From NCBI GenBank assembly GCA_905250075.1, contig CAJNOP010000015.1:2247068-2311067 (forward strand): a stretch of DNA of 64,000 nt, given 5' to 3'. How positions within the stretch are numbered: position 1 is the first letter of the stretch; each line of letters begins with the position of its first letter. Below the pieces are notes generated by a model, which saw nothing but the letters and a program-made list of their open reading frames with translations, was not told the origin of the DNA and searched no databases. Shown piece after piece: positions 50,997-61,184 of the stretch. Source of the stretch: Rotaria sp. Silwood1. Taxonomy: Eukaryota; Rotifera; Eurotatoria; Philodinida; Philodinidae. The position numbers and the translations under genes are program-made.

Positions 50997-51689
50997 ACAG
51001 CCTGATGAAAACTTGAAAAATAATTTTGACGACAGTGAAAAAATTAATTTTTTGGGAATCCGGACATGAGGGTGCCTTCGTTGCACGCAATTTATTTTGG
51101 TAATGCGTAAGAGTAAACTGAAATCTAATTATACAAGATGACAGAAAACTCCACGGGCTTTCAGAATATGTAAATCGCTTTAAAAAAATGTATTTATGGT
51201 AACGATTTAACTGAAATATGGACTGCAGCTATTTTTTTCCAGGGGGATAGATACGGTTTGAAAGTTTCAGCAGAAACGAAAGACTTTGGATTTGTTAGAA
51301 TAGATTCTTTGTGTGTTTTTATGCTTTTTCTCTCGCAAAGCTCTCTATTTGTGTCTGGGCAGTAAGAGTAAGTGTGACAATCATGATATATAATACTTTT
51401 CAGATTAGAAATTCATTTTGGCATCAGGGCTTTATTTCTCCTATATAAAAAGTCCATCCTCAAAGGGTTAACATAACTTTCACGCTCGATAATCTAGTGG
51501 AAATCCTAAATTACTCGAAACATTTCACACTAATTTTTGGATTTAAAAACATCACTGGCTTGTTCAATGTTGTCCATTTTTGACAGAAGAGAGTCGATAT
51601 ATTTTATACCTCGGGATTCAGTCTGCTGAGTTCGATCAGACACAAGTAGTTCTTCTGGATATGAGTTCTTTTTTTTTCTCCAGCTTCCA
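50997..51689. other. Intergenic, nothing recognised
   Basis: AT-rich between the hairpin array and the F-box/LRR-like remnant. No supported feature. Confidence 0.4.
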
Positions 51690-52190
51690 CGTCATCGTCA
51701 ATTTTTGGACGATCTCTCACCAAGACTCGATCATTTGACTGAATTGACTGTTTCTGTGTCGAGAAATGATTCGACGGATGAAGGTAACAATATCTACTAT
51801 CAATTTGAAGTATTTCTCGATCGGACATCTAATCTACATTCTCATTCCTTTCTTATACAACAAATGCTGTTCTCTTCATCGGCCCAATTTTCAACCATGC
51901 AAACATTATTTTAATGAAGTCCAATATCATGTGTTAGCGCGTTCTTCATTGGGTCGTCGATGGGAATATCTACAGATTGATGTGAAGAAAACAAGAAACA
52001 TTATTGATCTTGTGAAAAATATGAATTATCTTCGAGAATTGACAGTTCGCTGTGAAATGGACCATAATGATCAACAAATTCCGAAAATTATGGAGAGGAG
52101 TATTGCATGGTTACAGAATCGTTTACCATCTCAAAATAGAGTTACCCGATATGTCCATAACATTCGTCAAATTCATCTACACGTTCATTG
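51690..52190 (+). pseudogene. F-box/LRR-like family C-terminal remnant
   Basis: One frame gives PRLDHLTELTVSVSRNDSTD and VFLDRTSNLHS. After a frame change near 51840 another frame gives FNEVQYHVLARSSLGRRWEY, LRELTVRCEMDHND and AWLQNRLPSQNRV, ending in a stop at 52189-52191. The pattern, leucine-rich segments followed by a WLQxxLPS tail, resembles the large family of F-box-headed LRR-like proteins I associate with bdelloid genomes. The F-box and first half are missing and the frame is shifted, so this is a truncated copy. In intact members the F-box links a substrate to an SCF ubiquitin ligase. Confidence 0.5.
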
Positions 52191-52949
52191 ATTGAACAGG
52201 CTCGATATTTGTTTATGCTGAATTCAAATTCAACTACGCCGTTTGCATATTCTTTTTGAACTACTATTATAACATTTCGATATACTTATTAGTAGGGCTG
52301 ATAACATTCGATGCAAGCAAAATGAGTAGAATCTACGCGAAAAGTACAGTGATGCTGCCAAAAAAACACGATCCTGCAGAAGAATTTCAGAATATTCTAG
52401 GTCTGAGATATAGGCAAACACACATGAGCATTCATTTTTACTTTATTGTTTCATCCTACAGAACAGAAGAAGTGAATCGGTTAAAACATACCATGGCCAT
52501 TCGAAAATTATATCTAGAAGATGACGTGATAGTAGGATGAAGTAGATAACGAGAAAATAAATAATATCTGCAAGTGTTGCTATTGATGTGGCAGCCTTTA
52601 TCAGATGAAATTCTAATAGTCGTTTAAAGTTATTTTGGCAACATATATATCAGATTTTGAAGCATGAATGGTTTAAGTCAACATCTCAACCACACGCTAT
52701 TCGATCGATGCTTGTATTGTTTCATGAATTCTTTTATACAGATACGTCAGTAATGAAAATATTAGCCGCCATAATAATCGACTTTGTTTCATTATGCATC
52801 CCAATAGTTATCATTGTTGGTAAAGGATATCAATCAGAGGAAAATTCAAGAGTTCCGTGAATCAGTGCTAATCTTTCATGTGCAAGAAAGATAAAAGCAA
52901 TTGAAAGAATACTTCAAATCGAAAATTAATCAATTTAAATTGGTACACT
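52191..52949. other. Intergenic with weak coding traces
   Basis: Two plus-strand frames (52256-52540 and 52657-52860) have mixed, non-repetitive composition but no recognisable domain. They may be decayed remnants adjoining the mariner-like element. Confidence 0.35.
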
Positions 52950-52951
52950 TA

Positions 52952-53878
52952 CGTAGGTCGTTCAAAAAGTATCCGGATTGATTTTATTATAAAACAATAG
53001 AAAGAGCTGCTTTGCGTGTTTTATTGTCTGTGTGTAGCTTATACACTCCTCTATCCATAGACACCGTAAACTCTTTTGAATGATGCGTAGATGTGAAAAT
53101 ATGGAAATACCTTTGAGACCACTGTTTACACACTGACAGAAAAGGCGGAATTTCGTGTACCAACCAATGATCAGATTTTTTGCTCAATAAGACTATCGCT
53201 CATGTAATAATCACGAAAATACAGTGGTCGATTACAACGATCAATTCGCTGTTCCCTAGTAGAATTTCGGAATAGAACCGTTGTATAATAGATACATTAT
53301 CCCAAACGCATGGTATTTCAAAATCTAAATCACATAAACATAAAAGTTTTTAGAATCTTAATGATCGAAAGTAGTCAAATTGTCCCTGAGTAAATATCAG
53401 ACATCCTTCTGATTTCAAATATTCACTTTACAACATTTTGCCTCATCAATTATGTATGACTAAAGTTGGTGCAAGGAAAAAACACATTACCACACCTACT
53501 TCTAACGATGTGTCAATCGCACCTGACATAACATTGATATCTATTTATTCACTTTCAGAACGGTGAGCCCATTTAAATATTGTAGTGTGTGGCAGACCAC
53601 TATCACTGTGAGCTGTGGCCATAAACTCATAGATGTTCAATTGAAACTAGCCTGAGGAAAAAACAAAACTTCACTGAGCTCTGTAGTTTTTTTCAGTGTA
53701 TAAAGAGTGGTCTCAAAGGTATTTCCATATTTTCATATCTACGCATCATTCAAAAGAGCTTACGGTGTCTATGGATAGAGAAGTGTATAAACTACACACA
53801 GACATTAAAACAAACTTAGCAGCTCTTTCTATTTTTTTTGTAATAAAATCAGTCCGGATACTTTTTGAACGCCCCACG
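52952..53878. mobile_element. Palindromic mariner-like element (927 bp), non-autonomous
   Basis: Long terminal inverted repeats of about 185 bp: left 52952-53135, right 53693-53878. The outer ends are CGTAGGTCGTTCAAAAAGTA on the left and, reverse-complemented, CGTGGGGCGTTCAAAAAGTA on the right. They are flanked by TA at 52950-52951 and 53879-53880. The GGTCGTTCAAAAAGT terminus and TA target site are typical of mariner elements. No transposase ORF is present in the 550-bp centre. The similar ORFs in the two arms (52987-53187 minus, 53696-53887 plus) are one repeat read twice and are not genes. Confidence 0.8.
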
Positions 53879-53880
53879 TA

Positions 53881-54462
53881 CATCTGACAATGATGAGTTT
53901 TATCATGCTCATGAAACAGTGAAATTAATCTTTCAAAAAATAAAACGTAGTTATAGATAGAAAACTGCATGACTATACTGTATTTATGTGAGTAAAATAT
54001 ATGTAGACATCTTATTTCTATGAACAGTGCATGCAATGTAAGTTTTATAAAGTGTGAAGAAATAGAAGACAGTACTGTGTTCATATCATCTCGATAAATA
54101 TAGAAGCAATCTGTATTCCATAGATCACTGTAACATAGAGTTAAAATATTTTTTTCGAAATTCATATCAGTTTTCACAATATATCAGAAGGAAAGTGTAA
54201 GTGTCTTCTGCAAACTCTACAATGAACATTCTGCTTTTTAGAAAATGTCTACCGGAGTGGGTATCTCAGAAGCAGCAGATATTCTATATATTATGCTTCT
54301 CCATGTAAAGTTGCTATTAGAAACACTGACAGATACTTCAAACATACATCTTCTACTATTTCATCGTGCTGATGTTGATTAACTTAATAGAATTGGTCAA
54401 ATCTACAACAGAAACGAAGGTGTGGGCGCCATTATATCTTTTTGATTCAAAGCTTCATTATG
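53881..54462. other. Intergenic, nothing recognised
   Basis: AT-rich between the mariner-like element and the second telomere-like hairpin. No feature could be supported. Confidence 0.4.
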
Positions 54463-54556
54463 AATGTGGTTGTGGATGGGGTTGAGTGGGTGTGGGCTAA
54501 AGAAATTTTGCACTCATACACCTCCCCACACCCACCCATCCATCCACACTCCACCC
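54463..54556. repeat. Inverted TGTGGG-type array (telomere-like hairpin 2)
   Basis: The G-rich arm 54463-54497 contains GTGGTTGTGGATGGGG and GTGGGTGTGGG. The C-rich arm 54512-54556 contains CCCCACACCCACCC. They face each other across about 15 bases. A further TGTGGGCG lies at 54421. Same architecture as the 50829 array. Confidence 0.8.
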
Positions 54557-55189
54557 TCAAGAACGTCACTACGCTTGCGATTCATAACGATGATTTTGTG
54601 CATTCACGAGCAAGTTGATGTCGTTGATACTGAACGAGACATATCGAAACATTTTCGAGGATCAAAGACAAAGGTATTAAACTCGTTTAGACTGATTCGC
54701 GCAAATGTCATATCGTACAACACAAATGCCTTGCCTTTTTCTCGACATCTCAATGATTATAATGATTCAAACTAGCTAGTAGATTTATTTAAAATAGAAT
54801 AAAAAGAATTTGAGGATTCAATATACATGTTAGTATCGAGATATGATGAAAAAAGGTTAGTGGAACAAAAGCAGCGTTCATGCTAGAATTAAAGCTCATT
54901 TGTTGAAGATTTTCTTTCTTTGCATTGGTTTACTTGCTGTTGTAAGGTTCTAGATCACTATAAGAGAAAGAAAAAATGAGTGATTTAAAAACATAGCATC
55001 CATACAGTTCTCTAAGAATTAGTTGTTGGTATCTAGCTAATGATATCAAATCAACATACCTTTCTGATAGACTAATCTGTTCGTATATTGCTCTATTTCT
55101 GATACAGAAGTATTCTACTTTGAGTTCGACTCAAGATCACACCAAGATCGAAGGTATTCAACAAATCCTCCATTCAATGAGATGCTCCG
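54557..55189. other. Intergenic, nothing recognised
   Basis: Flank between the hairpin and the 93-bp satellite. The plus ORF 54464-54775 starts in the hairpin and has no recognisable domain. Confidence 0.4.
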
Positions 55190-56390
55190 TTTAAATGAGA
55201 AGCCGAGAATTTACAAGATCTTCAATGCCATAAAACAAACGACCAGTTCGAATAAAGGTTCAGTTAGAATATTTGGTTTGCTTCGCGTCAGATATTGAAG
55301 GTTCATCAGGTTTTCAGTGAGCATGAAATAAACAAACAGTTCTTACGAAGGTTCTACTCGGAATCTAACCTCGCTTCGCATCACAGATTGAAGATTCGTC
55401 AGATGTTCGAGAATTATGAAACAAGCGAACCATTCTTACGAAACTTCTATTTGAATATTCAGGTCTCTTAATGTTAAAGATCTAACATTAATCAGGTGTT
55501 CAGTGTTCATGAAACAAGCGAAAAGTTCGTAACAAGCGTCTATTCGAAATTAAATCTCGCTTGATGTTGCAGATGGAAGGTTCATCAGATGCTCATTGAT
55601 CATGAAACAAACGAACATGTCTTACCAACGTTCTATTTTAATACTTAGGTGGCTTGGCGTTAGAGATTGAACATTCATCAAATATTCTGTGAGCATGAGA
55701 CAAACGAACAGTTCGTAACAAACTACTATTCGAAAGTTAACCTCGCTTCACATCTCAGATTGAAGATTTATCAGATGTTCACTGATCACGAAACAAATGA
55801 GTAGTTCCTACGAAGCTTCTATTTGAATATTTAGGTCGCTTCGCGTCAAAGATTGAACGTTCATCAGATGCCCACTGATCATGAGACAAACGGGCAGTTC
55901 TTATCAAGCTTCTATTCGAATATTCAGCTTGCTTCGCATAAGAAATTGAACGCTTATCAGATGTTCACCGATCATGAAACAAATGAACAGTTCGTACCAT
56001 ACTTCGGTTCCAATATTTAGTTCTCTCCACGTAAGAAATTGAAGGTTCATCCAACGTTCACCGCTTATGAAAAAAACAAAGAGTTCGTAGGAAGACTCTA
56101 TTCAAATATTTTCCTCGTTTCGTGTGAGAGATTGACGGCTCATCGGGTATTCATCGATCGTGAAACCAACGCACAGTTCTTATCAAGCTTCTACTCGAAT
56201 ATTTAGCTCGTTTCTCATCACAGATTGAAGGTTTATCAGATGTTCACAGATAATGAAACACACATACAGTTGTAAACAAGCTTCTGTTTGAATATTTTGC
56301 TCGCTTCAAGTCAGAAATCGTGGATTCCTCAGACTTTCATCGATCATGAAACAAACGAGTAACTCTAAACAAGATTGTATTCGGTTATCG
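55190..56390 (+). repeat. 93-bp tandem satellite, about 13 diverged copies
   Basis: The landmark GATCATGAAACAAACGAAC or a close variant recurs at 55227, 55319, 55413, 55505, 55598, 55691, 55784, 55877, 55970, 56063, 56156, 56249 and 56342. The spacing is 92, 94, 92, then 93 throughout. Other conserved pieces of the unit are AAGCTTCTATTCGAATATTT, TCGCTTCGCGTCAGAGATTG and AAGGTTCATCAGATGTTCAC. Copies are diverged but almost free of indels. All frames I checked, on both strands, contain stops in the consensus, so the array is not coding despite a unit of exactly 31 codons. Confidence 0.92.
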
Positions 56391-58084
56391 CTGTCTGAAT
56401 TCATCAACGGTGACCCCTGACGATATAAGCTACAGTTGTATGATAGATGATTAGTCTCGACAAGGAGTAGATTCATATATTTTTTTCATGCCGTGCTCAA
56501 CATCTTGCTTTCTTGATATGACTGAAAATCACATCAACAAGAAATAGTTCAAACTCAAAGGCATCTGTTCTGTTCGAATTTCGTATGATATGAGACTGAA
56601 TATACGAAATAACTGATACAGTTCATAACCACAAAGCAATTGGATACCTGAGCTCGTCGTACTTACGTTCTGATATTTCCTCTTTCTTGAAGGCTAGGGT
56701 CTATATTAAAAAGTAATGTGTTGCTTAAGTATTTTATGGAAGACTATATCAAAGTTGTTTCCACATTGAGAAAGGATAGGGAATCATAAAAATGTGACTC
56801 TCAGAATCAACGAAGATTGTTAGTTATTTGAATGCGACAAACAACAAAGACTCCATATGAATATCGCGCTCTTATCAAAGATTGCCTTCAGCGGCTAGCA
56901 GATCAAAATATGACACAACAAGTGAATCCTCCGTATCACGCTGATATTCAGATATGTTATTCATCCTGAAAAAAACAGGGAACTAGACAACGAGACGAAG
57001 TAGCGTATCATAACTGAATTTAAACTATGCCCTCATTCGAATACCACACACTGAAGAACAAACTTAAATGACCTATAATTTATTCGTAGATCATTAGATA
57101 GTTACATAATTTATAATGAATTGTTCCATTATTCAAATTCCATGTTTACTTGACATCACTTGTCCGGAACTAGAATTATACTAAGTGATGTGATGGAAAG
57201 AGAAATAGTTATAGTAAAATTCTATTCAAGTAATCTATTTAGTTCACACCGTATTTGTAAATCAATCATACATCTAACATTACATGAAAGCTGTATTATT
57301 GCGGGGAGGGCACAAAATTGTTTTGCATATATACTTTTCACTCTAAAAGAAATATTTTTGATGCGCGATGTGCTGGGTGGTTGTATGGTTTATGCATAAT
57401 TTAAAAGAAAGTGTCATTGACATAACCAATTCCCTTTACTTAATGTTTTGGCACTGTATCGTAATCAAAGTTCACATGGGAAATGAATGAATTATATTAC
57501 AGTTCTGGTCAAATACTTTGCTTCCTTACAATAGAATATCTGCAATGAAGGCTACATTTTGTGATGGTACACCCAGTGACACAATCACATAAAGCGTGTA
57601 TTCAAGTATTTGGCACACAAATCATCTGAGCTCATGCGACACAAAATGCGAGCTAATTATCCAACCACCGGATCGTTCACATGAGCATCCCTTACAAAAT
57701 ATACACTGCGCATGAACTAAAAGCACAACACACGTAACGAGAGCAACGATCGCCCAGTAGATGTATGATTTATACCAAGATGCAGTTCAAAAATTCTTTT
57801 CATATCCAATCAAAAATAAAAGTTATAATCAGATATGAATGATTCGTAGAAATGGCAAGATTTATAGCAAACGTTCATTCCGAGATTTGATTCACTTCGA
57901 AGGAAGATTTGAGACTAAAAATCTAGCTCAATAATTCGACGAAAGAGAACATTATAAACAATACCTGAATTCAATTTTTTGGTAACGGTGAACCATCGAT
58001 ATAAAGGATGTAACGTGATGGAAGAGTACATGGCTTATGAGCAATGTTAACTATCAAGATTCGATTCATCTATGCTGTTCATCG
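56391..58084. other. Intergenic, nothing recognised
   Basis: No supported gene. Short ORFs (for example 57160-57399) have no recognisable domain. The right end is the 3' flank of the small secreted-precursor gene. Confidence 0.4.
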
Positions 58085-58306
58085 TCATCCAATCGATCTA
58101 GAGTATATTAATCTATCTATTGTTGTTGAAAATGGACAAATCTGACGTTTTCCAGCCAACATTGATCTCAGTTCGCGCAAACTGAACTTGGCATCAGTAC
58201 CATAGAAGTTGTTTCCTAACTGGTGTGGTACTGCCCACACTGTACTAAATGTGATCACTAAAGCAGTCACGAAAAGAAGACAAAGCAGCTTTGCATTGTG
58301 GCCCAT
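58085..58306 (-). CDS. Putative amidated neuropeptide/hormone precursor
   Basis: A complete 73-residue frame (ATG 58306-58304, TGA 58087-58085). Residues 1-25 form a clear signal peptide (basic MGHNAK, then LLCLLFVTALVITF, cleavage expected after VWA). The next segment, VPHQ ... SLRELRSMLA, ends in GKR at 52-54. That is the canonical Gly amidation donor plus dibasic cleavage site, predicting a 26-residue peptide ending Met-Leu-Ala-amide. A short C-terminal peptide with a single Cys (QICPFSTT ...) follows. A prohormone convertase and PAM-type processing in the secretory pathway would be needed. I do not recognise the peptide family. A TAG acceptor-like site just 5' of the ATG suggests a 5'-UTR intron. 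Small ORFs can arise by chance, but a signal peptide plus GKR at the right place argues for a real gene. Confidence 0.6.
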   Translation of the reverse strand: MGHNAKLLCLLFVTALVITFSTVWAVPHQLGNNFYGTDAKFSLRELRSMLAGKRQICPFSTTIDRLIYSRSIG

Positions 58307-58992
58307 TATCTACCAGTGAAAAGAAATCGTGTATCAGAGAATATGTGTAGCGGATAGACAGTGAATACGAAATTGAATGATTGTATAGGCGCTCTCTTAA
58401 CTTTAAATATCAACTAAGAGAAAAAAGAAATGAGTTTGCAGAAAATATTTCTTTCGGTATCCTTCTCTTTCTTGATGAAGATCAGTCGACCGTAACTATC
58501 GAATCCTTGCATTACAACACGTCTTTGATGTACATCAGATATGAAAAATAACCAGCGAGAAAAAAAACGAATCTATTTCTTTACAAACACATTTTTCTAT
58601 ACGTAGAGAGCGACGCACAAATATGTTATTTTTTCGCAAGGTTTTCTATTTTTTAAAGTTATACTCAAGTCTACCTCTATTCATGGCAATTATATAATGT
58701 TGTGAGCCATTTCTACATGACCGAAGCTTCCAACCACACCTGCGCGACTGTGTACATCACGCAAAATAATTACCGTGAAACAACCGATACAGTAATATAT
58801 CGATGCATAACAAATAAAAAATTGAAGAATTTTTGTTTTCCTCCTATGTGATATTTTGTATGCAGATGCGACCATGCTGAAAATATTTGTGAGGTCGATT
58901 TTCTTCAGCACTTCTTTGCTTTCTTTTGGTACGCGATCTACCAAATCAATTTTAATTTTTGATACACGAACGAACAAGCGAAGGACTGTAGA
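58307..58992. other. Intergenic, nothing recognised
   Basis: 5' flank of the small secreted-precursor gene. The minus ORF 58690-59202 runs into the hairpin array and has no recognisable domain. Confidence 0.4.
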
Positions 58993-59210
58993 GTGTGGGC
59001 GTATGTGTGCATGTGTGAGGTGTAGGTGTGAATGATTTTGAATGTGTGTGTTGTGGTCATTAAACAAAGGACCGATACCCATACTAACATTTACTATCAC
59101 ATTGGGTGTGGGTGTGTGGTTGTGAGTGCGGTTGTGGCTGTGGGCATTAGTGTTCTCTTCATCAACATCCACACCCACTCCCACTCTCACACCTACACCC
59201 ACACCACTTT
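58993..59210. repeat. Inverted TGTGGG-type array (telomere-like hairpin 3)
   Basis: Degenerate GT-rich stretches at 58993-59055 are followed by a G-rich arm at 59104-59143 (GGGTGTGGGTGTGTGG). A C-rich arm follows at 59161-59210 (CACACCCACTCCCAC, CTACACCCACACC). The largest and most degenerate of the family. Confidence 0.8.
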
Positions 59211-61184
59211 TTCAAGCTGTTGTTTTGTTCAATCATTGAATACACACGTTTACGAGGATCACTCATTTTCATAACAAAAGAACAATAGAAGAATCTCAGA
59301 TTAATAGAACAGATAGAGGATACGTTCATCTATGAAATTAATAAAAAAAAAATTATGGTCGCTTTTTTTTGTAAATATGTTTCAGTCTTCAACATTTTGT
59401 GAAAAAACTTTTCTATCAGCCTTTATGCTATATTGTTATCAGCACAGACTTACGGTTCTAATGTCACAAGTATATATACATCTTGTGAAAGAAATAAAAT
59501 TAGTTGTATTGTTAACACAACCATTGATTGAATATGTTCTACATATGTTAGTGTTTAGTATTGCCCTCCGGCAGATTTCAATTTACGAAAAAGTTCAATT
59601 CAAATTAATTCTATAATGATAATGTAAACAGAATTGATTTTATAAAGTGAAATCTGGCATCTAAACGCTAAAATCCAGAAAAGGAGGAATAGAGAGGATT
59701 TGTACAGAAAATTTTTCAGAGGATCTGGCATGGAAAAGGAGAAAAATTGAAGAAGTTCTACAGAATGTGTAATAATATTTTTCCAGAGGAATAACGCTAC
59801 TCTTTCAAACACTACCAATAAAAAACTTTATACCAGAAGGAAGTGGGTGCGTGTGCGTGTGGGTGTAGTTTAGGAGAAGACTCATACGTTTATACACCTA
59901 CATTTCCCCGGCATCCACACACGCACACCCAAATAAAGATATCTTATTCTTTGTAAAAATGAGCAAAGTGCAGCGCTTTAAAACAACAATTGGTGTCTTC
60001 GATCTATTTTTGAGTTTTCTTTCAAAATAATCTCGTCTAAATCTCTCAATCGTTTTCAATCGACGAGCGTTACACATTGACATGAATCATTTCTATTGCT
60101 ATCAAATCTCATTGAACGACATATTCTTTCAAAAAATCGACTATATGCTAGTCAAACATGTCCGAATGAAATAAAGAGTTTGAGAATTTTTTTCCCCATA
60201 ATTTATATTTGTTACGGAGATATTATATGACTTTTCCTGAGGAACGAACAAGTTTCTCAACCAAGTTTTCAATATTTTTACTTCGGTGCTTCAATTAATC
60301 GACCAAATGGTTTATTGAAAAGAATTTCGAACCGATCAAATAATTTTTGATCAAAACCACAAATAATAAAAAATGCATTGCTTTCTACAAATCATTTCAA
60401 TCTCTCGTTTATATCAATTGATTAATGAAAAAAACTGGTTCTAATACCTTTGCTAGATATAATAATTTCGCATGGATAAAATTCATAGATAGTAAAAATT
60501 CATTTCGAATCGGCACGACCATCATTGATACTTCATATTATCAATAAATTAGAACCGTTCAAGTGTCACATTCAATAGAAACATTTCACTCTGTTTTGTC
60601 TAAAAGAAATATCGTCAAATCACTCTTTAAACACTTTTGGTCATTTAGAGGTTTTCATACTATACCTAGTGATCAGTTGTTCAATAGAACCAATTTGTGA
60701 TCACGAACTGGTTGAAGAAAAAGCGATGCTCGGTGAAAATATATGAATTGAAATTTTTTCATATGAAAATCAAGCAATTCCTAAAGGATTTTTTCTGAAC
60801 GGAGCTATGAAAAAATTTGTTCGAAAAGAATAAATTTGTTGTTATGAGTTCGTTTTAATGAATGATTTATTTGACAAAAATAGTACTTTCAAATACGAGT
60901 TTCGACTGATGTTATTGTGATAAAAGAGTTTCGAACAATTCATTATTGACTAAAGGATGTAGGTATCAGATATGGGTCTTCTCTTCATGTGTGATCATTC
61001 CCAACCACATATTGAAGTTCATCCACACTCAAATATCATTTACTCAGCATTATCGAAATGTACAGTAGTTCAATGGTGAAAAACAAACAGAGCAAAAATG
61101 ATCCATGTTCTTAAGACTATTTGAAGATCGTACTAAGAATAGCGGATATTGTCCGAACTTCTGCATAAGTCAGCATGAAAAAGT
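59211..61184. other. Intergenic; one hairpin, otherwise nothing recognised
   Basis: Contains the hairpin annotated at 59843-59932. The rest is AT-rich with short random ORFs (for example 59332-59616). It is the 3' flank of the phosphodiesterase gene. Confidence 0.4.
59843..59932. repeat. Inverted TGTGGG-type array (telomere-like hairpin 4)
   Basis: The G-rich arm 59843-59868 (GTGGGTGCGTGTGCGTGTGG) and the C-rich arm 59893-59932 (CATCCACACACGCACACCC) are inverted across about 25 bases. Confidence 0.75.

Noticed and set aside
50716..51090. Overlapping ORFs up to 124 codons on both strands
   Set aside because: They are generated by the GT/CA-rich hairpin, which is open in several frames; the composition is purely that of the repeat.
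52987..53887. Two nearly identical short proteins on opposite strands
   Set aside because: They are the two arms of one palindromic mariner-like element read twice.
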